DNA of 64,000 bases, taken from contig NZ_CP108514.1 of the NCBI RefSeq assembly GCF_035989305.1, positions 6,304,501 through 6,368,500 on the forward strand, read 5' to 3'. The position numbers and the translations under genes were made by a program. Below, piece by piece: positions 1-8,837 of the stretch; the stretch's first letter is position 1, and the number at the start of each line of letters is the position of its first letter. The DNA comes from Streptomyces sp. NBC_01233. GTDB taxonomy: Bacteria > Actinomycetota > Actinomycetes > Streptomycetales > Streptomycetaceae. The notes beneath the pieces are model-generated. The model did no database searches, had not been told where the DNA came from, and saw nothing but the letters and a program-made list of their open reading frames with translations.

Positions 1-308
1 GCACGCTCGGACTCCATGCGTCGCGCCCAGCTGGGGCGGTCGTCGATCATGTCATGCCTTCCACCTAGCCGGCGGGCGTCTCTTCTTAGCGAGTCTTGCA
101 CGCGGGGTCGTTACCCGCGCACGGACTGCGGGGACATGGCGGGGGCATTTGAGGTGCCCCCCGTGTCCACCCTTTCGACGGTAACCGTCCGCCTACAGAG
201 TGTCGATCGTGTCGTGGCGTTCGACTGTGGGCTTGGACCCGAGGCTGCCCGGGGAAGCGAACGTCGCGCGGCTCAACGAGGAGCTGGCCGGGTGACAGTA
301 GCGAGGGG
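1..308. other. Non-coding stretch upstream of the regulator gene
   Basis: I see no convincing gene here. Short open frames exist on both strands but none has family-like sequence or a good ribosome binding site. It may hold the promoter of the regulator at 309, or the end of something lying outside the window. Confidence 0.4.
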
Positions 309-815
309 ATGACCGTGCTGAGAGAGAGCAGTGCCAGGGCGAGAGCGATCACTGAACGTAACCGTCGATGTTCCCGGTGTGGCTGTCGCCTCAGCCGCTA
401 TAACCGTGAGGTCCGCTGTAGTGGGTGCCTTCGAACTCTCGCGGGATCACCTCCAGCATCTCCTCATGTCCTGCCGGAGGTATGGACCGATGCGAGTGTT
501 CGGGAGGCACTCGTCGCCAGGGACTTCGGGAGGCTGTGCACGCTCGTGCGGGAGATCAGCAACCTCCGGCAGGAAGACATGGTCACGCTAACCGGGCTGA
601 GTCAGCCGTTCTTGTCGATGCTGGAATCAGGTGCGCGCCGCCTGACCAACATCGACAAGATCGTCTGCCTGCTCGATGGCCTGCAGGCCCCACTCGAACT
701 CACTGGCTTGATCCTGCGGTCGCGGGCCGACTCGACTCTCGCCGGCAGAGCCACCGCCGGCGTCGACCTGCCGATCCGGTCTGTGCCCTCACGGAGTGCT
801 GCACTACCTGCGTGA
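309..815 (+). CDS. Zinc-ribbon/HTH (XRE-type) regulator, probably truncated
   Basis: This 168-residue protein has an N-terminal zinc ribbon (CSRCG and CSGC, about residues 21-40). A Cro/C1-type helix-turn-helix follows at about residues 80-130, including LRQEDMVTLTGLSQPFLSMLE. This layout is known from Streptomyces regulators that continue into a long TPR-like C-terminus of about 400 residues. Here the frame stops shortly after the HTH, so the sensory half is missing. The start may be ATG 309 or GTG 315; the purine-rich GCGAGGGG just upstream suits the latter. It precedes the biosynthetic operon and may once have controlled it. A matching TPR-like tail lies at 18335-18655. Confidence 0.6.
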   Translation: MTVLRESSARARAITERNRRCSRCGCRLSRYNREVRCSGCLRTLAGSPPASPHVLPEVWTDASVREALVARDFGRLCTLVREISNLRQEDMVTLTGLSQPFLSMLESGARRLTNIDKIVCLLDGLQAPLELTGLILRSRADSTLAGRATAGVDLPIRSVPSRSAALPA

Positions 816-1394
816 TATTACAGGCGTGATGTGCCAACTCCCGCTAGATAAAGCAGAGTTGCGGCGGTGCGCTGAATCGACAGCACCGCGGGAGGCGGGA
901 TCGCTGGTGGGGCAAACGGTTGGACACGGAACAGCATCGGACCGATGCCTGCCCCAGGCGGTGGTCCAAGCGGCACGCGATCAACGGTCGATGCTCAGCC
1001 AAGGTCCATCGATTTGATCAGATCGTCTGCGAGTTCGATCGCGCCGAACGTAGGCTCCGCGTGATCGTTTCACCGCCCCTGTGCTGCGGGGCGCGATTGA
1101 CCTGCTACTCACCACTTCGAGATGGGAGCACCGTTGCCGCAGATCAACCTCATCGCTCATCCGGAGCGGGTGGGAGGGGTCAGCCAGGAAGCAGCTAATG
1201 GTGTCGTGGGCGCTGGTGGGCAGTCTTGGGCGGCACGTTGGGCTGGGTCAAGCAGAGGGCCGGATCGAAGCCCACCACTGCTCGGCCGAGACTCCGCTCC
1301 GTCGCGCAGCAGGACAGTTCCCGACATTCCATCTCATCGTTTACAGCGCCGCACGGACCAGGAGACGACAAACGCCCTAGGAGGTGCCAGGAAC
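816..1394. other. Intergenic region upstream of the biosynthetic operon
   Basis: No gene is recognisable in these 579 bases. The stretch 1122-1394 is open in frame with the downstream HisRS-like gene, but its translation does not resemble HisRS and no ribosome site precedes ATG 1122. The region must contain the operon promoter and leader; I cannot assign -35/-10 boxes with confidence. Confidence 0.45.
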
Positions 1395-2666
1395 GTGGAC
1401 GCATGGGCAACCCCAAGGGGATTCGCCGACGACGTGGGGCCGGTGGCAGCCCGGATCTTCCGCGCGGAGGCTGAGTTTCGTTCGGTGGTCAGTAGCTTCG
1501 GCTTCCTTCCGGTTCATGTCTCGCCGGTCGGCTATGCGGCGACCTTCGAGCAGTTCGGCACGGCGGCGGCAGGGCGGATCTTCAGTTTCGCGGACCTCGG
1601 CGGACGGGAACTCGCGCTGACGGCGGATTCCTTGGTCGGCGTACTGCGGGCGCTGGCAGGCGCCGGGGAGTTACGGCACGGGCGGCCCGTTCGAGCCGCC
1701 GCGTGCGTACCCGTGGCGCGGTATCGACACAAACGTCGTCGAGGCTGGACACAGGCTGTCGCGGCCCTGTGCAATGAGCAGGACGAACTTGGCGCAGATC
1801 TGACCCTCCTCCGCCTCTGGACCACGCTCTTGGACGGCCGAGCCCCGGGAGCAGGCTTCCGTTATTGCGACTTCTCCATGATCGACAAGCTGGCGGAGGA
1901 TGAAGGGCTCTCACTGTTGCAGGCGCGGAATGCCATGCACCAAGCGCGTAAGCAGCAACCAGTAGGTGACCAGAGCGCGGCCAGCTTTCTATGGCGATAT
2001 CAGAAACTTGTTCGGTTATGTGCGGGATCTGACGCGAAACAGGCGTTAGAGGCGATCGACTGTGCCGAACCACTGCTGCGATCCCGGACGAGCCATGTGC
2101 GCCAAGTGCTCGGCGCGGCAGGAGGGCTGGGCGCCGCCACAGCCTTCTCCGTGGACTGGCCGCGTGCAACCGAGTACTGCGCCGGGCTGAGCTTCACTGT
2201 GCACGACGCCGACGGTCGAATGCTCGGCGACGGTGGCGGCTACCACCATGTTGTCCGTGCCCTGCGGGAAGACATACAGACATGCTGGAGCACAGCCGTC
2301 TCGATCGAGCTTCTCGCTGAGCTGCTGCCCGCGGATTCGACGGAGCAGGTTCACCTGCTCAAAGTCCACGGTTCCGCTGACCTCAGTTTTTTCCTCTCGG
2401 CAGCACGGGAGCTCCGAGCCTGCGGCACGCAGGTGATCGAACACTGGCGTCCTGGACGGATCGGCCGCGAGCTCAAGCGCATGACCAGTGACGAAATGGT
2501 CTGGTTCGCCTTCGTCGGCGAACGGGAGCAAACCAGTGGAGTACTGACCCTCCAGAACACGGCCGTAGTCGGCCGCACGCGACAGGTCCAGGTCCGGACT
2601 TCCCCCAGTGATCAGCCAGCAACCCGCGTGGTGGCTCCCCGACGTCCTGAAAGGAACGAGGTATGA
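1395..2666 (+). CDS. Degenerate histidyl-tRNA synthetase paralogue (HisZ/HisRS-like)
   Basis: This 423-residue class II synthetase-like protein begins with ATPRGFADDVG, equivalent to the HisRS KGxRD start. Motif 1 and the IFSFADLGGRELALTAD segment are recognisable. Motif 2 (RYRHKRRRGWTQA) lacks the REF(H/W)Q signature. The HisA box is EYCAGLSF rather than YYTG, and GDGGGY stands for GGGRYD. An anticodon-binding-like tail follows. Catalytic tRNA charging is therefore doubtful; a HisZ-like regulatory role or a recruited ligase role are alternatives. GTG 1395 was chosen because AGGAGG lies about ten bases upstream. The gene has three TTA codons (1671, 2016, 2046), so translation may depend on bldA tRNA. 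It overlaps the next gene by four bases and heads the operon. Confidence 0.75.
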   Translation: MDAWATPRGFADDVGPVAARIFRAEAEFRSVVSSFGFLPVHVSPVGYAATFEQFGTAAAGRIFSFADLGGRELALTADSLVGVLRALAGAGELRHGRPVRAAACVPVARYRHKRRRGWTQAVAALCNEQDELGADLTLLRLWTTLLDGRAPGAGFRYCDFSMIDKLAEDEGLSLLQARNAMHQARKQQPVGDQSAASFLWRYQKLVRLCAGSDAKQALEAIDCAEPLLRSRTSHVRQVLGAAGGLGAATAFSVDWPRATEYCAGLSFTVHDADGRMLGDGGGYHHVVRALREDIQTCWSTAVSIELLAELLPADSTEQVHLLKVHGSADLSFFLSAARELRACGTQVIEHWRPGRIGRELKRMTSDEMVWFAFVGEREQTSGVLTLQNTAVVGRTRQVQVRTSPSDQPATRVVAPRRPERNEV

Positions 2667-4042
2667 CGGCCAGCAACACCTCTCCCCTCCATCGCAGCGT
2701 CTGTGACCGGTCGGCTCGGATCACTATCTGGGGAGCCGGATTCATCGGACTTTCTGCCGCGACCGCTTTCGCTCAGGAGGGCTTCCACTGCGCGATCGTG
2801 GACGTGGACGCCTCCCGGGTGCGTTGTATCAATGCTGGCACCGTGCCGCTGCCCGGCTTCGAGGACAGGGTCCAGTTGGACCCGCAAACATTGCGTGACG
2901 GCCGGCTCCGCGCGGTTTCGCCGGACGACAAGGATGCTCTCGACGCCCAGATCCACCTCATCTGTGTCAACACCGATCGTGACGGCAAGGCATTCCAGGA
3001 TCCCCTCCAAGCCGTGCTCAAGGCCATCGGCTCCGCACATCGGGCCGACAGGGAGTTGCTTGTCAGCATCGAGAGCACGGTGAGCGTGCGCTGGCTAGAC
3101 CTGGTGCTTCCGCTGCTCACGGGTGCGACCGGGGTGGTGGGGACCGGGATCCATCTCGCAACGGCCCCGCGCAGAGACTGGCTGCTTGACCCGGAGATGA
3201 ACCTGCGCAGCCTGCCCAGGGTAGTTGGCACGCTCAGTCCCGCGTCCCAGCCATTGGTGACTGAGCTGTATGGCACCGTCAGCGACGTGGTGCACATGGC
3301 CGGTGACTGGACCCGCGCGGCCTTGTCCAAGTCGGTCGAAAACCTCTATCGGTATGTCGACTTGGTGTTGACCAATCAGCTCGCGGCGGCTTACCCGGAC
3401 CTGGATATGGCGGAGGTCTTCCGACTGGCCGGCACCAAGTGGAACGTCCCTAGCCTCCATCCTTCGATCGGGATAGGCGGCTACTGCATACCGCTCAGCC
3501 CGCACTACGCCGGGGACGGACTCCTCGGCGAGGGACAGCTCCCCCTCGTGGACAGCGCGCTCGACTGGGACGCTGCCCACCCCAGCCGAGTCGCTGAGTG
3601 GCTGACCAACAAGTTCGATGGCCCAATTGGCATTCTCGGCATCAGCTACGCGCCGGACGTCCACGTTCCCCAAGGCTCACCGACTCTTGCCCTGGCGGCA
3701 GCACTATCTGCCCACGGGGCGGATGTCCGGCTTCATGACCCCTTCCTTTCAACAGAGGAGGTCATCGCCCGAGGGGAAGGCGCTAGAGCTCTCAGCTGGC
3801 CGGAAGACCTGGCAGCCGTACGGACACTCGTCATCGCCACCCCGCACACGGTGTACGCGGACCTGCCCGACCATCTGTCGGCCCTTGCCGATCCGCCCAC
3901 GGTCATCGACAGCCTCGGCAAGCTGCGCGAAGCTTTCGCTGGCACCAAAGTCCGCTACGTCGAAATAGGCACACCGGCCCTGTGGGCGGAGCACAACCCG
4001 GTTCTCGGCAACGGATCGTCGGTTTCGGATGGAACCCGATGA
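2663..4042 (+). CDS. UDP-N-acetylhexosamine 6-dehydrogenase-like nucleotide-sugar dehydrogenase
   Basis: The family oxidises the C6 hydroxyl of a UDP-sugar to a uronate using two NAD+. The 459-residue protein has the Rossmann loop GAGFIGLS (residues 24-31), the central helix SKSVENLYRYVDLVLTNQLA and the catalytic segment GIGGYCIPLSP with Cys275. GGxCIP is typical of the WecC/WbpA branch that acts on UDP-GlcNAc or UDP-ManNAc, rather than UDP-glucose dehydrogenase. His and Asp of the usual GGHCIPxDP are Tyr and Ser here. It overlaps its neighbours by ATGA junctions at both ends. With the PIG-L deacetylase, DegT aminotransferase and LbH acyltransferase it suggests an aminosugar-uronate building block. 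Confidence 0.85.
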   Translation: MTASNTSPLHRSVCDRSARITIWGAGFIGLSAATAFAQEGFHCAIVDVDASRVRCINAGTVPLPGFEDRVQLDPQTLRDGRLRAVSPDDKDALDAQIHLICVNTDRDGKAFQDPLQAVLKAIGSAHRADRELLVSIESTVSVRWLDLVLPLLTGATGVVGTGIHLATAPRRDWLLDPEMNLRSLPRVVGTLSPASQPLVTELYGTVSDVVHMAGDWTRAALSKSVENLYRYVDLVLTNQLAAAYPDLDMAEVFRLAGTKWNVPSLHPSIGIGGYCIPLSPHYAGDGLLGEGQLPLVDSALDWDAAHPSRVAEWLTNKFDGPIGILGISYAPDVHVPQGSPTLALAAALSAHGADVRLHDPFLSTEEVIARGEGARALSWPEDLAAVRTLVIATPHTVYADLPDHLSALADPPTVIDSLGKLREAFAGTKVRYVEIGTPALWAEHNPVLGNGSSVSDGTR

Positions 4043-4743
4043 GCGAGGACGAGAACTGGCCCGCTGGCACGCGGGCCGAGATGGATACACCGTCCCGTAC
4101 CGTGCTCGTCGTCGTCGCTCATGCGGACGATGCCGAGATCGCTGCCGGCGGAACGATCGCCCGCCTCAGTGACGCGGGCGTGCGGGTCGTCACTGCGGTG
4201 CTCTCCCTCGCGGAGACCGGCGTCGGCGCGGAACGCCGGATTGGTGACACCACACGAGCCGCGGACCTCCTCGGCTACGAGCTGTGCTGGCCCCGCAAGG
4301 ATCTCCCGCTCCAGGTCGCCGACTACGGAGAAGTCGCCCTCGTCGCCACCATCGACCGTCTCATGGCGGACATCGCCCCGCATACGGTGCTCACCCATTG
4401 GCGCGGCGACGGGCATGTCGACCATGCCCTAACTGGACGAGCCGTCGCAGCAGCTCTGCGCAATTACCGGGCGGACCTCTTCTCCATCCGCCCTGCCGAA
4501 CCGCGCACGATTGCCACCTCACAATTCACCCCCACCGTCTTCGTAGACATCAGCGACTACGTCAAGCGCAAGGCCGAGGCCCTCGAACCATTCACCCGCC
4601 GGCGCCCGGGCTTCCGGCCCGTGGACGGTATCGCCGTCCAACTCACCGATCGCTTTCACGGCCAACTCAGTGGCACCGAGCACGCCGAAGCCTTCCTCCT
4701 GGAACGCCAGCACGGATTGGGAGCAGCCCTGCCCGACGGCTGA
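4039..4743 (+). CDS. PIG-L/LmbE-family deacetylase
   Basis: Members of this zinc-dependent family remove the N-acetyl group from GlcNAc-containing substrates (GlcNAc-PI, mycothiol precursor, pseudodisaccharides). The 234-residue protein has the metal motif AHADDAE (His28, Asp30, Asp31), where Pro is more usual than Ala, and a second ligand segment GHVDH (residues 125-129). ATG 4039 overlaps the stop of the dehydrogenase gene in ATGA. The likely role in this cluster is deacetylation of a HexNAc intermediate; the exact substrate cannot be read from the sequence. Confidence 0.85.
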   Translation: MSEDENWPAGTRAEMDTPSRTVLVVVAHADDAEIAAGGTIARLSDAGVRVVTAVLSLAETGVGAERRIGDTTRAADLLGYELCWPRKDLPLQVADYGEVALVATIDRLMADIAPHTVLTHWRGDGHVDHALTGRAVAAALRNYRADLFSIRPAEPRTIATSQFTPTVFVDISDYVKRKAEALEPFTRRRPGFRPVDGIAVQLTDRFHGQLSGTEHAEAFLLERQHGLGAALPDG

Positions 4744-4792
4744 GCAGACAGTGGACCAACTCGACCGCCCGCAATGGCAGAGGGGAAATCTG

Positions 4793-6214
4793 ATGGCCAA
4801 CGCCACGCACGTGAAGCTCCTGAACACACTGGATGCTGCCGAAGAGCGCGAACCAGTTCTCAAAGACATCGCGGCGCTGACCGCGGATCTTCTACACAAC
4901 ACCGGGCGCGGGCTGCAGCTCGCCGAGGCGAATCTCTCCAACCTGGACCTCGCGGACGCCGACCTGACCGGTGCCGTCCTCAACCGCGCGACCCTCCACA
5001 GCACCTCGTTGCGCGGGGCCTTCTTGGACCGGGTCACCATGATCTGCCCCGGAATGGAACGCACAGACCTGACCGGCGCCAGCATGCGCGACGCCTACGT
5101 CCACGCCCTCGCCGCGCAGACGTCCATCTTCGACAATGCCGACCTCAGCAATCTGCGAGACGCCACAGGCAGCCTCTTTCATGGCTGCTCCATGCGCGGC
5201 ACCGCCATGCCTGCCGGCCAGCTGGCCGGCACCACCTTCTATCAGTGCGATCTGGAAGGAGCCGATCTCAAGGCCGCCAGCCTGCAAGGCGCGACCTTCA
5301 ACGAATCCGTCCTGCGCGAGACAGACTTCGGGAACGCGGTCGCCGATCAGCTAACCGTGACCAAAAGCGATATGGCCGGGGCCCGGCTGAGCGGAATGAC
5401 CGGGACCGGTGTCGTCATCCAGCGCGCCACGAACTGCGACGGCCTCGACCTCAGCGGAGCGAGGCTGCCGAGCCTGCGCCTTGACGGTCTGCGCGGCCAC
5501 AGCGTCGTCGCGCGGGACCTTCATGCGCCCGACGCAGACATCGGGCACTGCTGCCTGCCCAGCATCGACCTGAGCGCCGCCGCCCTTCACGGGCTCAGGC
5601 TGCGTGACAGCGACCTGGCAGGCGCCAAGCTCTCCTCGGCCAGTCTCGTGGCCGCCTCCGTGCACAGGACATGCCTGTCCGACGCTGACCTGGTGAACGT
5701 CCAGGCCGAGAACCTGCACGTCGTCGAGTCGCAACTTCGGCATACTCGGATGCGTGGATTCACCGGCCGCTGCGCCGTATTCCGTGACGTGGATATGCGC
5801 GGTGCGGATCTGTCGCAGAGCAACCTCTACCGAGCGATGATCACTGGTGACCCGCCGCGCGGCATGTGTCTGGCCGAAGCCTCGCTCGCCGGCGCGATCC
5901 TCGTCCAGGCATACATCGCGGCCGACCTCAGCAGCGCGGACCTGCGTGAGGTCAACGCGGCATACAGTCGGTTCAGTCAGTCGGACCTTACGGGTGCGGA
6001 CCTCACCGGAGCCGCGCTCTTCCAGTCCACCTGGGTGAAGGTGACCTGCCGCCGTACGAAGCTCGCGGGCGTCAAGCCGCCGTTCTTCGCTGACCGGTGC
6101 GCCGGACTCAAGGAAGCACTCGAGGAAGCCGAGACGCCAGACGCTGTGGCGCTGAGTTCCTATTTGACGGCTTTCGAAGACGTCTTGCGGGGGGAGCAGC
6201 ATGGCTCGACCTGA
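4793..6214 (+). CDS. Pentapeptide-repeat protein
   Basis: This 473-residue protein is built of A(D/N)Lxx repeats through most of its length, for example ADLTGAVLNRA near the N-terminus and ADLSSADLREVNAAYSRF near residues 380-400. It should fold as a long quadrilateral beta-helix. Family members include DNA-mimic resistance proteins (MfpA, Qnr, AlbG), but many have no known role. At 473 residues it is about twice the size of those. ATG 4793 follows AGAGGGGAA by a few bases; a 49-base gap separates it from the deacetylase gene. Self-resistance or scaffolding are both possible. Confidence 0.8.
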   Translation: MANATHVKLLNTLDAAEEREPVLKDIAALTADLLHNTGRGLQLAEANLSNLDLADADLTGAVLNRATLHSTSLRGAFLDRVTMICPGMERTDLTGASMRDAYVHALAAQTSIFDNADLSNLRDATGSLFHGCSMRGTAMPAGQLAGTTFYQCDLEGADLKAASLQGATFNESVLRETDFGNAVADQLTVTKSDMAGARLSGMTGTGVVIQRATNCDGLDLSGARLPSLRLDGLRGHSVVARDLHAPDADIGHCCLPSIDLSAAALHGLRLRDSDLAGAKLSSASLVAASVHRTCLSDADLVNVQAENLHVVESQLRHTRMRGFTGRCAVFRDVDMRGADLSQSNLYRAMITGDPPRGMCLAEASLAGAILVQAYIAADLSSADLREVNAAYSRFSQSDLTGADLTGAALFQSTWVKVTCRRTKLAGVKPPFFADRCAGLKEALEEAETPDAVALSSYLTAFEDVLRGEQHGST

Positions 6215-6947
6215 GCTGCCCTTCGGCGGCCGAAGCATCGACCTCAACTGCCTCAGCGAGCCCGACAGGGCCCTCGACAAACCGCACTTCACAGCGGTCA
6301 CCGACCTGCTCGCCCCCCACCTGGATGCGAACCCTTCCGCGTCGCTGCTGGACATCGGCTGCTCTCTCGGCGGATTCCTACAGCAGCTCCGCGCGCGATG
6401 GCCACAACTTAGGTGCACGGGCGTCGATGTGTTGCCGCAGGTGGTGGAGTACGCTCGCGGGCTGCTACCGGGCGTTGACCTGCATGTCGGCGACGTCCTC
6501 GACCCGACGGCGCTGCCGAGGGATCAGGACATCGTCACCCTGCTCGGCATCCACTCGATCTTCGACGAGCCGCTCGCCTGGCTGGACGGAGCACTGAGCG
6601 CGGGGACCCCGCAGGTCCGACTGGTGGTCTTCGGGCTGTTCAACCCCGAGGACGTGGACACTCTGGTGCGGGTGCGCCGCTCGGGCCCTGGCACCCCGGG
6701 GGAGTGGCAGAGCGGCTGGACGCTGTGGTCGCGGCGGACCATCGAAACGGGCCTGCGAGAGCGGGGACTGTGGTGGCGCTGGACCGCGATGGCGCCGTCC
6801 CGAACGGTGCCGCGCTGGTCCGAGGACCCGCTGCACTCGTGGTCCGCCGAGGTTGATGGACAGCAGCGGCTGGTCAACGGGAGCCAGCTAATTCATCAAC
6901 ATGCCGTGCTCGAGATTGCTCGGTGCGACCTTGGAGAGGGGGCATGA
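6201..6947 (+). CDS. SAM-dependent methyltransferase
   Basis: The 248-residue class I methyltransferase has motif I LLDIGCSLGGFL at about residues 48-59 and an acidic VDVL segment after strand 2. It overlaps the pentapeptide-repeat gene by 14 bases and the isomerase gene by ATGA, so it is translationally coupled in the operon. The C-terminal part, rich in Trp and Arg, is not diagnostic. The substrate is unknown; O-, N- or C-methylation of the cluster product is the natural inference. Confidence 0.75.
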   Translation: MARPELPFGGRSIDLNCLSEPDRALDKPHFTAVTDLLAPHLDANPSASLLDIGCSLGGFLQQLRARWPQLRCTGVDVLPQVVEYARGLLPGVDLHVGDVLDPTALPRDQDIVTLLGIHSIFDEPLAWLDGALSAGTPQVRLVVFGLFNPEDVDTLVRVRRSGPGTPGEWQSGWTLWSRRTIETGLRERGLWWRWTAMAPSRTVPRWSEDPLHSWSAEVDGQQRLVNGSQLIHQHAVLEIARCDLGEGA

Positions 6948-7756
6948 TGCTCGGCGTTTCGACCAGCGTATTGAAGGTCAAGTCGGACCTGGAGGCGCTG
7001 CTGGCCTACGAGCCGGACCTCGTGGAGTTCTACACCTACCCAGTAGAGGCACTGGCCCGCATCAGGAAGTTCTGCGCCGATCACGGCATCACGCCAGCGC
7101 TGCACACCCCGACTCCCCACCCGCAACTGATGTCTCGCTACTGCCCAACGGGGCCTGATGCACGGGAGGCTGCGGCTGCGGTTGAGGCTCTTGAGGCCAC
7201 AGTTAGGTGTGCGGCGGACCTAGGGGCGCAGCACGTCGTGGCGCATTTCCCCACGCCCTATCCGCCTTATCCGGCTGAGGGGTTCGAAGACTTGGCTGGC
7301 GCCTTCCTCTCGGAGGCCGCCCGGCTCAGTCGGGCCTTCCAGGTGCCGGTCCTGATCGAGAACATGACGCACAACCCCCATTGCGCGAGAGCCGAGCAGT
7401 ACGCGCTGTTTCTCAAGGAATGGCCTACCTTGGGCATGTGCTTGGACATCGGCCACGCACACCAGTTGGGTGGCCCGGCGGCGGTGCAATCCTTCGCGGA
7501 CGTGCTCGGCTCGCGCATCAGGTCTGTGCACCTGTACGACAACGATCGCTCGGGCCCTGGGCATCGGCCGTACCCGGCCCCGGGCGGTGGCACGCAACCG
7601 CAGGTGCCCTACGACGTGGTCGCCCATGTCCTGCGGGCCTGCCGTCCGTCAGTAGTCGTCCTGGAACACGGCGCGGGGCACGGCCATCCGGACCGGCGCC
7701 TCCTTGACTGGTTGCGCGAGCCGGCTGAGCGCCTGTCCCCGAGGAGCGAGCAGTGA
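6944..7756 (+). CDS. TIM-barrel sugar isomerase/epimerase-like protein (AP endonuclease 2 family)
   Basis: The 270-residue protein has the layout of xylose isomerase-like TIM barrels. Recognisable elements are the HTPTPHP strand, VVAHFPTP, a metal-binding VLIENMTHNP, MCLDIGHAH and SVHLYDND, ending with VVLEHGAG. These supply the Glu/Asp/His ligands expected in this family. ATG 6944 overlaps the preceding stop codon. The family includes isomerases, epimerases and dehydratases of sugars and cyclitols, so the exact reaction cannot be assigned. Its place in the operon fits aminosugar or cyclitol processing. Confidence 0.75.
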   Translation: MMLGVSTSVLKVKSDLEALLAYEPDLVEFYTYPVEALARIRKFCADHGITPALHTPTPHPQLMSRYCPTGPDAREAAAAVEALEATVRCAADLGAQHVVAHFPTPYPPYPAEGFEDLAGAFLSEAARLSRAFQVPVLIENMTHNPHCARAEQYALFLKEWPTLGMCLDIGHAHQLGGPAAVQSFADVLGSRIRSVHLYDNDRSGPGHRPYPAPGGGTQPQVPYDVVAHVLRACRPSVVVLEHGAGHGHPDRRLLDWLREPAERLSPRSEQ

Positions 7757-8817
7757 CGTGGATCGATCACAACGCGCCCTTGGTCACCGCTAATGACCGG
7801 GCCGCCGTGGACCGGGTGCTCCAGTCTGGCTGGATTGCGCCGGGCCCTGAACGCCATCGCCTGGAGGAGGACCTGGCCTCGTATTTCGGCTCGGGTCGGA
7901 CCGTCGCCACGACCTCGGGCACACTCGCCCTGTTCCTCGCTCTCGTTGGCCTGGACGCGCCAGCCGGAGCTCTCATCGCCGTACCCACCTATTCCTGCGT
8001 GGCCTTGCTCGACGCCGTACGTCTGGCCGGCTGCCGCCCGCTCGTTGTGGATGTCGAGCCAGACGAACTGACTATGTCTCCAGAGGCGTTGCGGGACGCT
8101 GCCGAGCGCATCGGACAGCCATACGCCGCGTTCGTGGTGCACACCTATGGCGCGACCGCGGCCTTGCCTGAGCTGGCCAAGATCTGCCCCAACATCGTCG
8201 AGGACTGCTGCCACTCGTTCGGCAGCGAGGGTCCCTACGGCCGGCACGGGACCTTCGGGCGGGTCGCGGTGTCCTCGCTCTATGCCACGAAGGTCTTCAC
8301 GGGGGCGACCGGGGGGCTGTGCTGGAGCGCGGACCCTCAGATCGCGGAACGGATCACCGCCTACACCCAGGCGAGCTTTCGCAGCAGCCGATGGCCCCGG
8401 ATGACCCTCACCCTGTCCGACCTGCACGCGGCGCTGGCCCGATCGCAGCTCTCTCGGCTCGCCCAGGTCCGGGAACGCCGGGCCTGGATTACCAACCAGT
8501 ACCTCGCGGCCTGCCCCGACGCACTTGCACCGACGGGCCTGCCCGACCCGGGCCGACTCGTCTACCGGTTCGTCCTGCGGTGCGCAGACGAGAAGGAACG
8601 TGAGCGCCTCCTCGACTTCTTCCACCTACATGAGGTCGACGCCAGTCGACTGACACAGCGCCATGAACTGCTGCACCGAGAACTCGGCTTCGACTCCCAC
8701 TACTTCCCCGCAGCCGAAGCCGCCGTGGCCCGAACTCTCTCGCTGCCGCTCTATCCCGCCATGTCTGACGCCGACGTCCAGCGTGTTTGTGACCTGCTGA
8801 CACAGCTGCCCCGCTGA
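7753..8817 (+). CDS. DegT/DnrJ/EryC1/StrS-family aminotransferase
   Basis: This 354-residue PLP enzyme has the family signature: NAPLVT at the N-terminus, a TSGTLAL cofactor phosphate loop, VEDCCHSFGS with the ring-stacking Asp, and SLYATKVFTGATGG carrying Lys180 as the Schiff-base lysine. Members transfer an amino group to keto-sugars or keto-cyclitols, usually from glutamate. GTG 7753 overlaps the preceding TGA. A sugar-3-aminotransferase step (WbpE/QdtB-like) after oxidation would fit the neighbouring dehydrogenase and acyltransferase. No separate 3-keto-forming oxidoreductase is seen. Confidence 0.85.
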   Translation: MTWIDHNAPLVTANDRAAVDRVLQSGWIAPGPERHRLEEDLASYFGSGRTVATTSGTLALFLALVGLDAPAGALIAVPTYSCVALLDAVRLAGCRPLVVDVEPDELTMSPEALRDAAERIGQPYAAFVVHTYGATAALPELAKICPNIVEDCCHSFGSEGPYGRHGTFGRVAVSSLYATKVFTGATGGLCWSADPQIAERITAYTQASFRSSRWPRMTLTLSDLHAALARSQLSRLAQVRERRAWITNQYLAACPDALAPTGLPDPGRLVYRFVLRCADEKERERLLDFFHLHEVDASRLTQRHELLHRELGFDSHYFPAAEAAVARTLSLPLYPAMSDADVQRVCDLLTQLPR

Positions 8818-8837
8818 CTGACTCTACGGAGGTTCAC

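Noticed and set aside
1122..1394. N-terminal extension of the HisRS-like gene from ATG 1122
   Set aside because: The added residues do not resemble HisRS, whereas GTG 1395 has an AGGAGG site at the right distance.
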